From contig OZ010794.1 of assembly GCA_963932465.1 (NCBI GenBank), positions 212,921,748 to 212,985,747 on the forward strand: a DNA stretch of 64,000 bases, given 5' to 3'. Positions 1 through 11,200 of the stretch are shown here, in pieces. A program made the translations under genes and the position numbers. Under the pieces are notes generated by a model. It made no database searches and was not told the origin of the DNA. It saw only the letters and a list, made by a program, of their open reading frames with translations. The first letter of the stretch is position 1. Every line of letters starts with the position of its first letter. This DNA is from Maratus speciosus. Its lineage: Eukaryota > Arthropoda > Arachnida > Araneae > Salticidae.

Positions 1-611
1 AAAGTTTCAAACAAGCCAAAAAAAGTATTTCTGAAAAAACAACTGAAAGAAATCTGATTAACTGATATCCTTAAATGATAACTTTCCATAAATTGTTTGG
101 AATTATTGATTTTTTTTTCTCCTGGCACGTATGTGTTTATTTTCTGGAGTGTCTTCAAAAATCGATTTTCGGCAAATACTTAGAGATTTCATTAAGAGAT
201 ATCAGTTCTTATTCAAAATATTGTTTCTTAAATGTTATATTTTATTTTAAATTAAACAGCCGTTGATATGCTGTATTGCATTGCAAATAATTTGTATAAT
301 AATAATAAGCAGAAAACGTAAAAATTTATGCAATAGAAATTTAATATGCCCACTACGGGAGCAGGGAAAAAACAACCTGCTTTTTTTTCTAAGAATATAT
401 TTTGAAACTTTGAAGGTTTATTCTTATACATGAAGGTTAGGTCTAAGTAACACATACATATATATATAGGAATTCATTAACACTTTAATAATAACTAGAT
501 AAATATCCATAAGTGGCCCAGTACTGATGCGTTTATCTTATATGAGTAGTTAAGAGCCACAGAGAACTATCCCACATTTTTTTGAAAAATAAAAGTGAAG
601 CACCATCCCCT
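1..611. other. AT-rich stretch, no gene seen
   Basis: I see only low-complexity AT-rich sequence. Short open frames on both strands lack recognisable domains, and no RNA gene or element boundary is clear. Confidence 0.5.
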
Positions 612-850
612 GGCATGAGCGCTGACACAAAAATGGCGGCAATAGTAGGCGGATTTTTTTACAACGTGTATACGGTCTCCAAAATTTAGATACAGTATTT
701 TATAAAAGCTTTCTTTGACTTGCTTAATCTCAGAAAAATAAAGCGAAAAACACTTTTGAATACTATTGGTAACGAAACTGAAGGAACCTTACACACGCTG
801 GAAAAAATCCGCCTTCGGCAGCCGCCATTTTTGCGCCAGCGTTCTGCCCT
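612..850. mobile_element. Palindromic MITE, GAGCGCTGAC terminus
   Basis: The left end reads GAGCGCTGACACAAAAATGG followed by a GGCGGATTTTTT block. The right end carries the complement (AAAAAATCCGCC, then GCCATTTTTGCGCCAGCG). The same ends recur at 10690-11200, so this is a dispersed family. The inner sequence has no coding potential. Confidence 0.65.
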
Positions 851-1238
851 AGCAATCAGGGAACGGTGGTTTGAAGTGTCAAAGCATTGTATGTCCTACC
901 ATCTGTTGGCTGTGTAATGAATTATATTAACTTCAAAACTATTCAAGTGATAGAGTTAATTTAACAGATGATCCAACGTAACTTGGATATCGAGTTTCCA
1001 ATGCAAGAATGGATCAAGCGGCTTGCTCCACTCTGGTACAGTCAGTTTTACTATCGAATACTAGGAACTTTGGAAGAAAATGTGCCTTGGTCCATTGTAG
1101 ATTTCTGAAAACAAGGGACAAAACAACTGTTAAATAAAACGTATCTTTATTTATTTTTATTTAACTGTTCTGTCTAGTTTTTTTAAAAATAGATCCCATG
1201 TACTGAAAATACATTTTTTTTAAGTTTGGAGAAAAATA

Positions 1239-1355
1239 ATGATGCTGATGATTATGATGGTGAGGATAATAGCGATGAAGTAGATTATGATGCTGATGAT
1301 GATGACGATGATGAAGCTCATGAGGCTGATGGTGATGGGGATGATGATGATAATA
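1239..1355 (+). repeat. (GAT)n-rich microsatellite
   Basis: Imperfect GAT/GAC/GAA triplets run for about 115 bases. In one frame this reads as an acidic Asp/Glu tract, but composition alone explains it and no conserved sequence surrounds it. A run of ten G lies shortly downstream near 1491. Confidence 0.85.
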
Positions 1356-1829
1356 CTAGAGGTGCAATATCATTTTTCAGATTCGCTATTAGTGCCAACT
1401 TAATCACCATATGGCAATGGCAGGTTTTAAAGTTTCTTCTTTACAACCATAGAGTGAGAGGACCTCTTACGTAATAAGGGGGAAATTGAAGGGGGGGGGG
1501 GAACTATACTTAAAACAAATTTTTTCTTGCCAAAAAGCTAAATCATTGCTTCTTCAGGAAAAAATGAATTAAGTGATCCAGATCACAAAGGTGGATTTCA
1601 TTCCTACATCGAAATTACTAAGACCCCTTCTTGCAAATCGAAAAATAAACACGGTAGGGGATAATGTACAGTGTATGAAAATTTTTTATCTACTCTGCAA
1701 AATTCTTGCTCATTTGTAGTGGCTTACATGTAGAAGTACATATTTGTATGGACACGCTGAAGTATATATTTGTCAAAAAATAGGCCTAATGAAAATACAA
1801 TAAAAATTAATGTTAATAAGCATTGTATG

Positions 1830-2047
1830 TTAACACATCGTATGCGGAACACGTAAAAATACGTTTTTGTGGGTTGGGGACAGAAATTATTGCTGGTACC
1901 GGAAATTTTGTACGGACGAAAAAAGAAGGTGCAATCCAAGCATGCTGGCTTTTTTATTGGTTCTGAGCAGGTTGTATTTTACAGTGGCATTTGTGAACGT
2001 GAATTTTGTGCTCATTTTCGAAAAATTGCCCGCGTACAATGTGTGAG
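1830..2047. mobile_element. TTAA MITE, ACACATTGTATGCG family
   Basis: It begins TTAACACATCGTATGCGGAA and ends with the near-complement GCGTACAATGTGTG. A cleaner copy with both TTAA flanks is at 43565-43780. The interior shares TGTGGGTTGG, GAAATTATT and ACCGGAAATTTTGTACG with that copy, and part recurs near 22810. Confidence 0.75.
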
Positions 2048-2194
2048 CAGGTCCAATGCTTCTTATCTAGCCGCAACCACATGGAATTACCGCAAATAAG
2101 AAAGATGTTCTATTTCTTTGAACTACATGCTCCCTTGCACCACGGTTTTTATAAAAAAAAAGAAGTAACGTTGCTAGAAAACGGTTTTTTCGGA

Positions 2195-2358
2195 TAATGG
2201 AATTTCCGGACCTGGGAATGCTTCAGTACCAGTATTTTCTTATAGAAAATCTCTCCTTAAATAAGACAAAATTTTGCGAGTATGAACTAGATTTATTATT
2301 ATTTTTTTTTAAATACTGATATTTCGAATGGAAAATAACGGGGCCCGTACGAACCCTG
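2195..2358. mobile_element. Decayed hAT-like MITE, CGTACGAACCCTG end
   Basis: The right end reads CGTACGAACCCTG. The interior (AGTACCAGTATTTTCTTATA, then GAAAATCTCTCCTTA) matches copies at 56565-56742 and 57384-58746. The left terminus has diverged too far to fix. Confidence 0.55.
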
Positions 2359-2426
2359 TAAAATAATACACGACCGCGGCAACGGAAGAAGAAAGCAAAG
2401 AAAAACCTGAAAAATTATATTTTACC

Positions 2427-2457
<31 letters not shown>
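2427..2457. repeat. (TTA)n microsatellite
   Basis: About ten uninterrupted TTA units. The surrounding stretch 2359-2962 is AT-rich with no recognisable gene. Confidence 0.9.
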
Positions 2458-2461
<4 letters not shown>

Positions 2462-2962
2462 ATTTTTAACTTTCATTATATTTCTCAAAATGAAAAAAAT
2501 GATATTTTCATTACAAATTTAATAAAAAAAGACACAGAAATATTCAATAAAAATAAAGAAAAATGTGTTTTATTTAATCGTTGTTTTTCTCCTAAGCGAT
2601 AGTTTTTAAAGAACCAGAATGTAACAAGCCACATTTTCTTTCAATGTTCGCAGTATTTGGTAGTAAAACTACCATATTTTTTTTTTTAATTTGACTATTC
2701 CTGGACTTAAAAAGAGACAAATGTAAAAAGCCCCTTTCAAAAGTGACGTAAAAGAATAGGAAATTTTGCAGAATTTTGTAAAGGATTTTTCTGGAAATAG
2801 CAACTGACGAGGTTCGTCTATTCCGGTTCTCAAAGTCACATGTATTCGTGTATATATCTATCTTCAAATTCTAGAGAAAAAAAGTGAATACCACTATTTC
2901 CTAATGTATTTTTCTGACCTACTGTGTAGAAGAATTCGTAATCATTTTCTTGAATTAACACT

Positions 2963-3207
2963 TTAACTCCTTAACGCTCGAATTAAATTGCGATTGAAAA
3001 ATTCAAATTTCTTATTGGCACCACTTTTATGAAAAAGAAATATTCACCTTATTTAATGACAGGAAAAACAATGCTAAAATATAGCACTCTATAAAATATA
3101 AATCTAAAATATAGAACATTACTATTTTATAAAATTGGTGGGAATCAAACAATCTGAGTAAAAGACACAGCCCGTGAATATGACGGGAGTGAGAATTAAG
3201 GGGTTAA
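2963..3207. mobile_element. TTAA MITE, family 5 (TTAACCCCTTAA ends)
   Basis: TTAA flanks enclose a CCCCTTAA-type inverted repeat. The right end has CAGCCCGTGAATATGACGGG and then GAGAATTAAGGGGTTAA. Other copies are at 14274, 38269 and 56218. The interior has GGCACCACTTTT and a complementary ACTGGTGGG-type block, the core shared by many families in this window. Confidence 0.8.
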
Positions 3208-3990
3208 ACATTTATCTACTGACGTTACTTATAAGTACCATTTAAATAACTTGTTATAAAATTCCTTTAATACATCGATTAGTTATAATACAGTTTAGAA
3301 TAAGTTATAGATATATTACTTTATCTTGTTCCGAAAGCATTGATACAACAAAACAAAAATATTTTTAAAAGGATGATTTCTTTTGCCTTTGCATCTTTTT
3401 AGCTTTTTTGGCGTTGGAAGGGGGGAGGGGAGATTTTTCAATTCGGAAATAATTCTGTATTTCTATTGTAAGAACATGATATTTGTACATTTCCTAATTC
3501 TACAAAATACTAAGAAAAATATTTGAAATAAAAGATTTGTGTGGGGTTATAAATATTGCACAAAATCCCTATAAATTCAAATTTAATGAATCCTTCTAAA
3601 TCCTTCAATCCTTCTAAACTCCTTCTAAAATTTACTAAAAAAATATATAAATTATTGTAATGTAGTTTAAGCATTTCGCGAAAAATTCTTTAGAAGATAA
3701 AATTTTCATGATTTCACAATTCAGTACATAAAGGGTTAATGTCCATGGTATCAGTTACATACCATCAGTGTTCCCAATTTATTCGATTTTTGAATTCACA
3801 TATTCCATATTCACACCAGAAATTTAAAAGAGAAATTTTCACTTTATTTAATAACAGACATTTCGTTATTAAATAAACCTAAATTTACTTTCAGATTTTC
3901 TGGTATGAATTCCAAATCTCTGACGTGTGCAATTTCTGGAACGCAATCTACCCTGGGCATTTAAGGGTTAAACAAAGTAAATGTCATATT
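3208..3990. other. Gene-free stretch with a weak TTAA hairpin
   Basis: Mostly AT-rich filler. A weak hairpin element seems to lie at about 3733-3970, between AAGGGTTAATG and CATTTAAGGGTTAA. The palindrome ACTTATAAGTACC at about 3228 recurs at 6124 and 6480. Confidence 0.4.
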
Positions 3991-4209
3991 TTAACCCATT
4001 CGCTGCCAACCGCGAGTATACCCGTGGGTTTAATTTATTGATTACTTTGTCACCACTATTTTAGAAAAAAAAATATTGCCTTATTTATTGGCAGAAATTT
4101 CGCTGTATTAGTAAAGCGTAATTTACCTTCCTGAATTTGGGGTGGCAAACGACTTTCAACAAGTAATCTTAAAGTTCTTACTTTATAGTTTTTGCCATGA
4201 ACGTGTTAA
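3991..4209. mobile_element. TTAA MITE carrying the ACCACTATTTT core
   Basis: TTAA lies at both ends (TTAACCCATTCGCTGCCAAC; GCCATGAACGTGTTAA). The interior has GTCACCACTATTTTAG, TTGCCTTATTTATTG and GGGGTGGCAA, the shared core arrangement. Confidence 0.65.
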
Positions 4210-4216
4210 TTATCAT

Positions 4217-4618
4217 ACTTGCCAACTTTGGACTTTATTAACGTAAAATATGAGTTAACTTAAACCAGGTTAAACATGTTTAGAACCAGAAATTTTTCTT
4301 AAATTATTTGAAGCAAGTTCCACGTAGAAACAGGGAATCAGCACTAGAACGTCCGGAAGTTTTACTCAGTCTTAATAAAAACATTTTAACCCCACAATAT
4401 TCATTTGGAAAAATTTGACTTACTTATTCAACCGAATTTCCCGTAGTTCCAATTTAATTAATTTTACGAAAAAAATACTTGTTTGAATCGACATTTTGTG
4501 GACGTTCTAGCGTTAAATAGCTAATAATACATCTAAAATATTTTCCGGTTAGAAACCTGTTTAAACTGGTTTAAATTAACTCGCATTTTACGGAAGTAAG
4601 GTTGGAATTTGGCATGTA
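4217..4618. mobile_element. Hairpin MITE with ACTTGCCAAC arms
   Basis: Arms of about 70 bases are near-complementary. The left arm has ACTTGCCAACTTTGG and GAGTTAACTTAAACCAGGTT. The right arm has AACTGGTTTAAATTAACTCG and GTTGGAATTTGGCATGT. A second element is nested in the loop. Confidence 0.75.
4337..4516. mobile_element. MITE nested in the hairpin loop, CTAGAACGTCC ends
   Basis: It runs from GCACTAGAACGTCC to GGACGTTCTAGCGTTAA, a clear inverted repeat with TTAA kept on the right and degraded on the left. It sits inside the loop of the 4217-4618 hairpin, so it is younger. Confidence 0.65.
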
Positions 4619-5833
4619 TAAAGTATTCATATTCAACTTGTTTTTCCTTTTAAATTAGGACACCAACTTATATTCAAAAATATACAGTATCTAAAATTTT
4701 GATAGATATTTCGTTAAATTGACATCATCAAATGAAATTCTTTAATAGTTATTTGAAATTGGGTTCCCATATCATTGCTACGAAAAAAATCTTTTACATT
4801 TTTTTGATAAAGTTAACATAAGATTATTTTACAAGAATCGACAATTTAAATTCTAAATTTTCAAAAATGTTTTTAATTAAGGACAATTATTTTTATATTC
4901 ATTTAAATTTGTCAGTATTTTCCTTTTCCTAGAGAATGTAAAATAGTTTCACAATATTGAATTTTTACATTACGTAAATTCTATGTTCGTAACCGTTATG
5001 TGCATGAAATGATGTATTTGTGTGAACGTGTTATTTTAAGAACAATATTTAATGGTTGTTTTATTCCAGTTTGACGTTATTCATTTCAGTGATATATGTT
5101 CTACAAAAAACAGATACTATCCTCTAATTTATTAAATAAAATTTTTGTAGAAATATTGATTCATAAATGCCCACATGTAGAAGATAAATATCTGTGAAAA
5201 TTTGAACTTTTTACAAATTAAGATACTTTAAACACTGTAAAGGGGATATAAAACATATTAACTCTTTATCTACTGCATTATGATATGCTGCAATTTTATA
5301 TGATAAACATAAAAATAATACTCACCAATGCGAAATTTAATTAATTACAGGTAATTAATTAAAGTGGTACTTTAAAGTACCGTCAGTACACTATGACTAA
5401 AATATTGTAACAAAAAAACTGACAAAGAATTTCAATAGGCACCAGAATTGTGGTAAAATATTTTCGATTTGATAAGATTATTAAATAGCCTTTTTTAATA
5501 TTTACAAATAAATTTTTTGACAAATTCCGGTGCCGAACATTTATTTCAACACTTTGGCATTAAACTATGCTTTCCCCTTGAGAGGTTTAAAAAACTAATT
5601 TTTTTATGTTTCGATCTTGTAAGCAGTCCTTAGTTATGCGACGATTATATTCCAGTGACAACATGTTCCCTCGGATCTCTACACATTCAACATATGAGTT
5701 TACATACGCCATTTCTAGCAGAATAAAAAAGAGTCGGTTCCACAACTTTTTCGATTTCCTAGGAAAAATAAAAATGAAACAGAAAAGAAATACTAGGAAA
5801 ATTATTACTACACTATATTTTAGTAATTACATT
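4619..5833. other. AT-rich stretch, no gene seen
   Basis: No domain, RNA gene or complete element is recognised. A TTAACTCTTTATCTACTGC start near 5260 and TACCGTCAGTAC near 5390 hint at one more decayed hairpin element. Confidence 0.4.
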
Positions 5834-6042
5834 TTAACCCCTTGAGGGGCGGTGGGATAAAATATATCCCACCTAATTTAAACAAGATTCTCACCAGAAA
5901 ATTTTTACTAAATTTAATATTTTTAGCTTTGGAGGAGAATCGATCATGAATTGCTTTTCATTATTTAAAAATAAACTTTTTCGATTATTCCGGTAAGAAT
6001 TCAATATTTAGAGTCATTTTTGCTTGCCCCTCAAGGGGTTAA
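5834..6042. mobile_element. TTAA MITE, family 1 (TTAACCCCTTGAGGGGC)
   Basis: Clean TTAA flanks and a 17-base inverted repeat, TTAACCCCTTGAGGGGC and its complement GCCCCTCAAGGGGTTAA. Length is 209 bp. Relatives are at 21822, 28761 and 29136. The TTAA target suggests piggyBac-type mobilisation. No coding capacity. Confidence 0.88.
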
Positions 6043-6514
6043 AGCAGATGAAACCGATGGATAACTATGCAGACGAAAAGTAAACAAGAAGTTTTTCTTC
6101 AACACCCAGTGTACTGACGATACTTATAAGTACCACTGAGTACTTCAACTGTTAAATCAAATACATACACCGTTCACCTAAAATAGCTAGTCAAATTATA
6201 TTTTAAGAGTATAATGAACACAATGAAAAAATCTAACACCTATCTTATATCCTTTACTGAGTTTGAAGCAATAAAAAGACGAGCGTGACAATCTGTAGAA
6301 AACATCGGCAAAAAACACGTCGACTGTTTCAAAGATACCCCTCTTCCTCGCTAAAATAACAAACCTAGAACTACTGCTGCCATGTATCCGGATAAAGTGG
6401 AGTTAAAGGAGTATTTTTTCAAAGTACCATTAGAATGTTAGTGATATTCACTATGGGATGAAAGTTTAAAGTGAGTGATACTTATAAGTACCTTCAGAAG
6501 ATAATAAAAATGCA
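6043..6514. other. Unassigned stretch with two ATACTTATAAGTACC palindromes
   Basis: It contains ATACTTATAAGTACC near 6122 and 6479 and a CTGACGATAC motif. It may be a decayed element whose ends carry this palindrome. No gene is seen. Confidence 0.4.
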
Positions 6515-6722
6515 TTAACCCCTTCGGGACGAGCGTCTTTTACAAAATTTTTAATCTTTTATCAACGGTTTTTAAAGATAGAATTTTTTGCCCAATTGAA
6601 TCGGGAAAATGCTCGGATTAAATAAGGGAAAATTTAAATTAAAAATTTACTGGTGAGAATAATCACTAATTCTGAGTACCTTACATGGCACGAATACCGG
6701 TCGCTCGTCTCCAAGAGGTTAA
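6515..6722. mobile_element. TTAA MITE, family 2 (TTAACCCCTTCGGGACG)
   Basis: TTAA-flanked, 208 bp. Termini are TTAACCCCTTCGGGACGAGC and GCTCGTCTCCAAGAGGTTAA. Copies at 16116, 61341 and 61651 are also exactly 208 bp, which supports the boundaries. Confidence 0.87.
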
Positions 6723-6800
6723 TGTTTTACCACTGACAGCTTAATATCTGCTGTATGTACTTTAATTATTCCAATATTCTAGAACTGATATTTTACTTTT

Positions 6801-7233
6801 TTAACCCCTTCCGGCACATAAAATTCTGTTCGTAAAATGATGAAATGATTGACAGACACTGGCATTTACAAACGACTTTTTTAGGAATTAAAAACTTGTT
6901 CCTATAACCCTTTGACGGGCAAGCAATTGTGTTTCTGAATTGTCGAATCCACACCGAAATCTGCAAAAAGATTTATTGCAAAATAAGGATAAGCAGTTTT
7001 ACGACTCATTCCCACCAAAGTTAGAAAAGTAAAATTTTATAATTTTTTTCTGGTGCGAATCTGCATTAATCGTAGGTGGCATAAAATACATATATCCAAC
7101 CGCCCCACAAGGGATTGGTATATTTTTAGCATTGTAAAAGCAAAATTTTGTTAAATATTCTTGGTGCCGTTTGTAAGTTTGGAATTAAAATTAGGTTATC
7201 CTGAGGTGGTACCACTTCGCCGGAAAGGGTTAA
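6801..7233. mobile_element. TTAA MITE, family 3, interrupted
   Basis: It starts TTAACCCCTTCCGGCAC and ends CGCCGGAAAGGGTTAA. Uninterrupted copies (25993, 45083, 48651) are about 218 bp. The extra length here is a family-1-like element at about 6904-7117 (CCCTTTGACGGGCAAGC to CGCCCCACAAGGG). Confidence 0.75.
6904..7117. mobile_element. Decayed family 1 MITE nested in family 3
   Basis: It has the family 1 interior (GACGGGCAAGCAATTGTG; ATATCCAACCGCCCCACAA), but both TTAA flanks have mutated. It splits the 6801-7233 element. Confidence 0.6.
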
Positions 7234-7530
7234 CGTTTAATGCTTATAAAAAATTAAAATAGTTTTTTGACTTTCATCCGTTGCTCTAAAAACTTAAATA
7301 GAACTATTGGTTCCCAAATAGTTCCCCTATTGAATCTCCAAAAATACTGATAATGATTTAAAATTAATGTTCTTTGTAGGCAGACTTCATTCTTAAACAA
7401 TTAAAATTTTAATTTTTTTTATTTAAAGCTAACTTAGAAAAAGAGGGAAACTCCCTTTTTTGTTAAAATAAATGCTAATTTCAAATAAATAATGCAAATT
7501 ATATTAATAAATTTGAAATATACTTTAAAG

Positions 7531-7680
7531 CATAGTTGCCAACTTTTACGCTTTCTTCCTACCACTAAAATGTTATAGTAAAAACTGTCTTATTTAATCT
7601 TTGAAATTTAATGATTAAGTAAGGCCAAAATCTCAATTAAATTTTTGTGGTAGCCGAAAAGCGTAAATTTGGTAGCTGTG
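7531..7680. mobile_element. Hairpin MITE, CATAGTTGCCAAC ends
   Basis: The left end is CATAGTTGCCAACTTTTACG; the right end is GCGTAAATTTGGTAGCTGTG. The interior has TACCACTAAAATG, GTCTTATTTAATC and TTTTTGTGGTAG, the shared core. Related ends are at 8187-8367. Confidence 0.65.
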
Positions 7681-7682
7681 CG

Positions 7683-7910
7683 TTAACCCTCCCGCTGCGT
7701 AATTGTTTATCAAAATAGCTTCAAAAATTTCGCATTTAATTCCTTCGAAATCCTTTCAAAAAATATTACTCCATGATGCAGATTTATTTAAAAAGGACAC
7801 CAGTAATATAAAAAAGCATTTTTTATAATACACAAAAAAAAAAAAAAATCTCTAATGGTGTCTTTTCTGAATGCAACAGAAAGTGATATTTTCGAACAGG
7901 AATCGGTTAA
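7683..7910. mobile_element. TTAA MITE, family 8 (CGCTGCGTAA)
   Basis: It starts TTAACCCTCCCGCTGCGTAA. A matching start followed by TTATCAAAATAG recurs at 39587, and its reverse complement at the right end of 37222-38199. The right end here, CGGTTAA, is poorly conserved. Confidence 0.5.
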
Positions 7911-7964
7911 GTAAATAACTGAATGAAAGATAGAGATTCCTGTCATTTGAAATAAGGGTTAACA

Positions 7965-8110
7965 GTTTAACGACCTTTTAATTCAGAAATTTCGAGTAGT
8001 AATTTTACATTTACTTAATGACAGACATTTTAATATTAAATAAAGTATTCTGCTATCGGAATTTACAGTATTAATTCGAAATTTCTGAATAAACAAGAAG
8101 GTCAAACTGG
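7965..8110. mobile_element. Small hairpin element, ATTCAGAAATTTC arms
   Basis: ATTCAGAAATTTCGAGTAG on the left pairs with CGAAATTTCTGAATAAAC on the right, flanked by GACCTTTT and AAGGTC. Similar hairpins occur at 17512-17700 and 18593-18745. Confidence 0.55.
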
Positions 8111-8186
8111 TTTCTTTGAGAAGACCAGCTGCCATAAAGTAAGAATAATGAGTAATGTGATATTCGGGTGAAACATTGAAACAAAA

Positions 8187-8367
8187 GCATAACTACCAAT
8201 CTTTGTATTCTTTTTAATAAAAAAACCCCACACACACAAATTTACTTAAAAAAGGGATTCAATTAAGAGCCAAATAAAAACAAACTACTTATTTTAAGTA
8301 ACATTTTATTTGATCCCTTAAAAAAATCTAACTGATTGAAAAAGACATAAAAGTTGGCAGCTATATT
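8187..8367. mobile_element. Hairpin element, GCATAACTACC ends
   Basis: GCATAACTACCAATCTTTG on the left pairs imperfectly with CATAAAAGTTGGCAGCTAT on the right. Its termini resemble those of 7531-7680. Confidence 0.5.
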
Positions 8368-8620
8368 TAACGCATGATGCAATGTTTCATCGAAAACGAA
8401 TATAAAAAATTTCGTTATGACCTTCACTAACTTAAATCAAATGAAGGGATTTATACCTAGTAACCTAAAAGTGACAAACGAAAATCAAACGAAAATAAAA
8501 AGTATAGACTCAGTAGAATGATACGGTTTTCATATAAATATACAGAAAGACATTCATTTATTTATTTATCTATATATGTAAATTTCAGTGCAGCAGAACT
8601 CGTTTATCCAAAAAGCATAA

Positions 8621-8834
8621 GGCCAGTTCCACGAGTACTTGTAGTGTAAGCCACATGCTGTGAATTTTGGCTACCGATATTTTAGATAGGAAAAAAAATG
8701 TGACTTACTTTACCGGAGATATTTGATTAACTGAACAAGGTGAAGGAAGCAAACTTTTCTAAAATAACGGTGGCAAACCAGCATAGCAGTTATCAGCTAT
8801 GTGACTTACGCTACAAAAAGCCATGGAACTAGCC
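8621..8834. mobile_element. Hairpin MITE, GGCCAGTTCCA ends
   Basis: It runs from GGCCAGTTCCACGAGTACTT to AGCCATGGAACTAGCC. A sister copy (GGGCTAATTCCATGAAAAC to GTTTTCATGGAATTAGCC) is nested in another MITE at 18222-18428. The core GGCTACCGATATTTTAG is present. Confidence 0.65.
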
Positions 8835-8998
8835 ATGGAACTAGCCATAAAATCACACTTCATTATACAAATCAATTAATAAAATACACACCACTAATAT
8901 ACAAAAGCATTTTTAATAATATTAAACAAATTTAATCTCTGAAAGTGCTAGCTGAAAGAGTCCGGACTTTGTTTAGGAAATCAGCAGCTGCCTTTTGC

Positions 8999-9593
8999 TC
9001 CGGAGTGGATAAGTAAGCCAAATGTGTCAAACTGTGCCCCGCCGGATACCAATAAAATTTTATATTTATCGTTGCCTTATCTAATCGTCGAATTGCTGCG
9101 ATTCAACTTGTCGACTATTTCTTTTAAATTTTAGTGGTATTCGGCGGGCCACAGTTTGACACCCCTGAAGTAAGCGAACAAACTTAATGCTGGAATCAGG
9201 CGTAAATTAACACAGTTGCGCCACCTTGTGGAAGGAGTGATAATTCACATACGCGGGCTTTTAGTGTGGGCCGTATTTTAAAATTCTTTAGTCACTCATG
9301 GAAACGAATTTTGTTTGCCACATTTATTGCAATATGATGGCGTAGCGAGAGAGGCACCCAGATGCACTTGACACCACGAAGTTTTCTTCGCCTTATCAAA
9401 GCACTTCAGTTATTAATCAAGGTGAAAAAAAACTTTACAATTTTAGTGGTGTGAGTATGAGAACAGTTAGGTATCTACCTGTAGTTCACACTCCATCCGC
9501 TACGTGGCGCATGACCTTGATTGATGTGACCTCGCTCTTAATCTTGCGGTTACTTCTACCATTTAAGACAGGACGCTTACTTATATCGCTTTG
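8999..9593. mobile_element. hAT-like element, CAAAGCG ends, interrupted
   Basis: Its right part (9176-9593) is the reverse complement of 36401-36837, including GGACGCTTACTTATATCGC at the end. The left end is split from the rest by the 149-bp element at 9019-9167. No transposase frame is seen. Confidence 0.7.
9019..9167. mobile_element. hAT-type MITE with exact 8-bp duplication
   Basis: The termini are an ATGTGTCAAACTGTG-type left end and CACAGTTTGACACCCCTG on the right, a typical hAT CAGGGGTG terminus. AAGTAAGC is repeated exactly at 9011-9018 and 9168-9175, the 8-bp duplication expected of hAT insertion. A diverged copy is at 43121-43251. Confidence 0.85.
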
Positions 9594-9744
9594 AAGTGAA
9601 CATTTAGGCTAAAGTCAGACGGAAGTCTCTTTGGATGCTTTCCTTCTATATATCATCCCTACACATTGCCGCTAGCATTGTGTGGGATAATATATAGGGG
9701 AAAAAGCGTGAAAAAAGATGTTTCTCTGACATTAGCCTTATCAC

Positions 9745-9960
9745 TTGAACTGCCATGCCGGTCATTTTGACCGTTTCGAAACTTTCATTCCGTGTCATTT
9801 TTTTTGTCTATTTAGAGTATAACTTTCAGTTTCCGTGACTTTTCCTATCATTCGAAAAGCTATGATATGCCAGTGATAAATTTTCCAGTCAGCCAAAATT
9901 TATGAAGTATTGCAGTAGTATACCTAGAACGCCGAAACGGTCAAAATGACCGCCGTCAAT
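9745..9960. mobile_element. Hairpin element, GGTCATTTTGACCG ends
   Basis: GCCGGTCATTTTGACCGTTT on the left pairs with AAACGGTCAAAATGACCGCC on the right. The terminal block is itself a short palindrome, unusual among elements here. Confidence 0.65.
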
Positions 9961-10689
9961 TTTAATGCACATTTTATCTAGTAGATGTCGAAAGAGTCCA
10001 TACTTCATACAACCATACTTCTACAAAGGTAACAACATGGTGATAAACACTTACCAAAAACTGTAAAGTTCTATAATCCTACAAAGTTTGGCGTCGACGT
10101 GCTCGACGAAATGGCACGGAACTATTCTACAAAAGCTAGTTCTAGACGATGACCTCTACAAGTGTTTTATAAGTTTCTTGATCTAGCGGGCATTAATTCT
10201 GAAAAACACAGTCAAAAAAAGTGTTGAATACCAATATTTTGTTAAAGAGGAATCTGCTTACTTTAATCCCTTTATGTTATTCGTAGTATTTTCTGGAAGA
10301 AAATACTGCTAGTTCCATATTTTTTGACAGTGTTTTTCCCTGACCACTCGCAACCCTGAATATTGTATTGCTTAGGGGATAAATATAAATGTTTGTTTTC
10401 ACCAAGTTTATTCATGTTTATTCTTGCGCTGTTAGCAGATGTATATCACTTTTACCAGTATTGCCGAATGTGGCAGATTTTTTTTGTTTCTTTTAGAAAT
10501 TTTGATTTCACACCGCAAAAAATTTATTGCTAAATTTTCTTTTAGTTTATTTGTTGCAAATCAATCGCACTGGAACACAAAAATAAAAATTAAAACTTTA
10601 GGGTGGAATGTCTTATTAAAAAAATCAGCCAGATATCATGACCTACATTGCGTACGTCATTGTCGGAAATGACACCACCGGCTGAATAA
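9961..10689. other. Gene-free AT-rich stretch
   Basis: No recognisable coding region, RNA gene or complete element. Short open frames here have no domain signature. Confidence 0.45.
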
Positions 10690-11200
10690 CAGGCCTAAGC
10701 GCTGACAGGAAAATGGCGGCTGTCGAAGGCGGATTTTTTTTAAACGTAGGTACGGTCCCTTAAATGTAGACGCCAGTATTTCATAAAAGATTTTTCTATT
10801 TTTTTTAATCTCAGAAAAATTAAAGCGGAAAAAACTTAAAAAAAATTATCGGTACGAATATACAAGAGACCGTATACACGCTGCAAGAAATCCCCGAGCC
10901 GTTAATTCCCAAATTGGCTCAACCGAGCCCAGCAATCTGATTGGCTAAAACTGATATTTATATAGTAGATAATTATATTTATTTTCTTATGAAGTAGTGT
11001 AATGTGAAATAGAATGCAATTATAATGACTTAAATTGATTTATTTTGTTAAATTTGATCAAAATCACAGTAAAGTAATCCAAAATATTAATATTAACAAA
11101 GGATCAGATTGCTGAGATCGGATGAGCCAATTTGGGAATTAACGGCTCGTCAAGAATCCGCCTTCGGCAAACGCCATTTTGTTTTCAGCGCTCAGGCCTA
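10690..11200. mobile_element. Palindromic MITE, AGCGCTGAC family, interrupted
   Basis: The ends CAGGCCTAAGCGCTGAC and TCAGCGCTCAGGCCT, with a GGCGGATTTTTT block inside, match the 612-850 copy. A second hairpin occupies 10896-11148. Confidence 0.75.
10896..11148. mobile_element. Nested hairpin MITE, GAGCCGTTAATTCCC arms
   Basis: Arms of about 45 bases are nearly perfect complements: GAGCCGTTAATTCCCAAATT on the left, AATTTGGGAATTAACGGCTC on the right, continuing to AGCAATCTGAT and ATCAGATTGCT. It is the younger insertion in this pair. Confidence 0.85.

Noticed and set aside
1226..1474. Open frame encoding an Asp/Glu-rich acidic protein
   Set aside because: Explained by the (GAT)n microsatellite; no conserved sequence outside the repeat.
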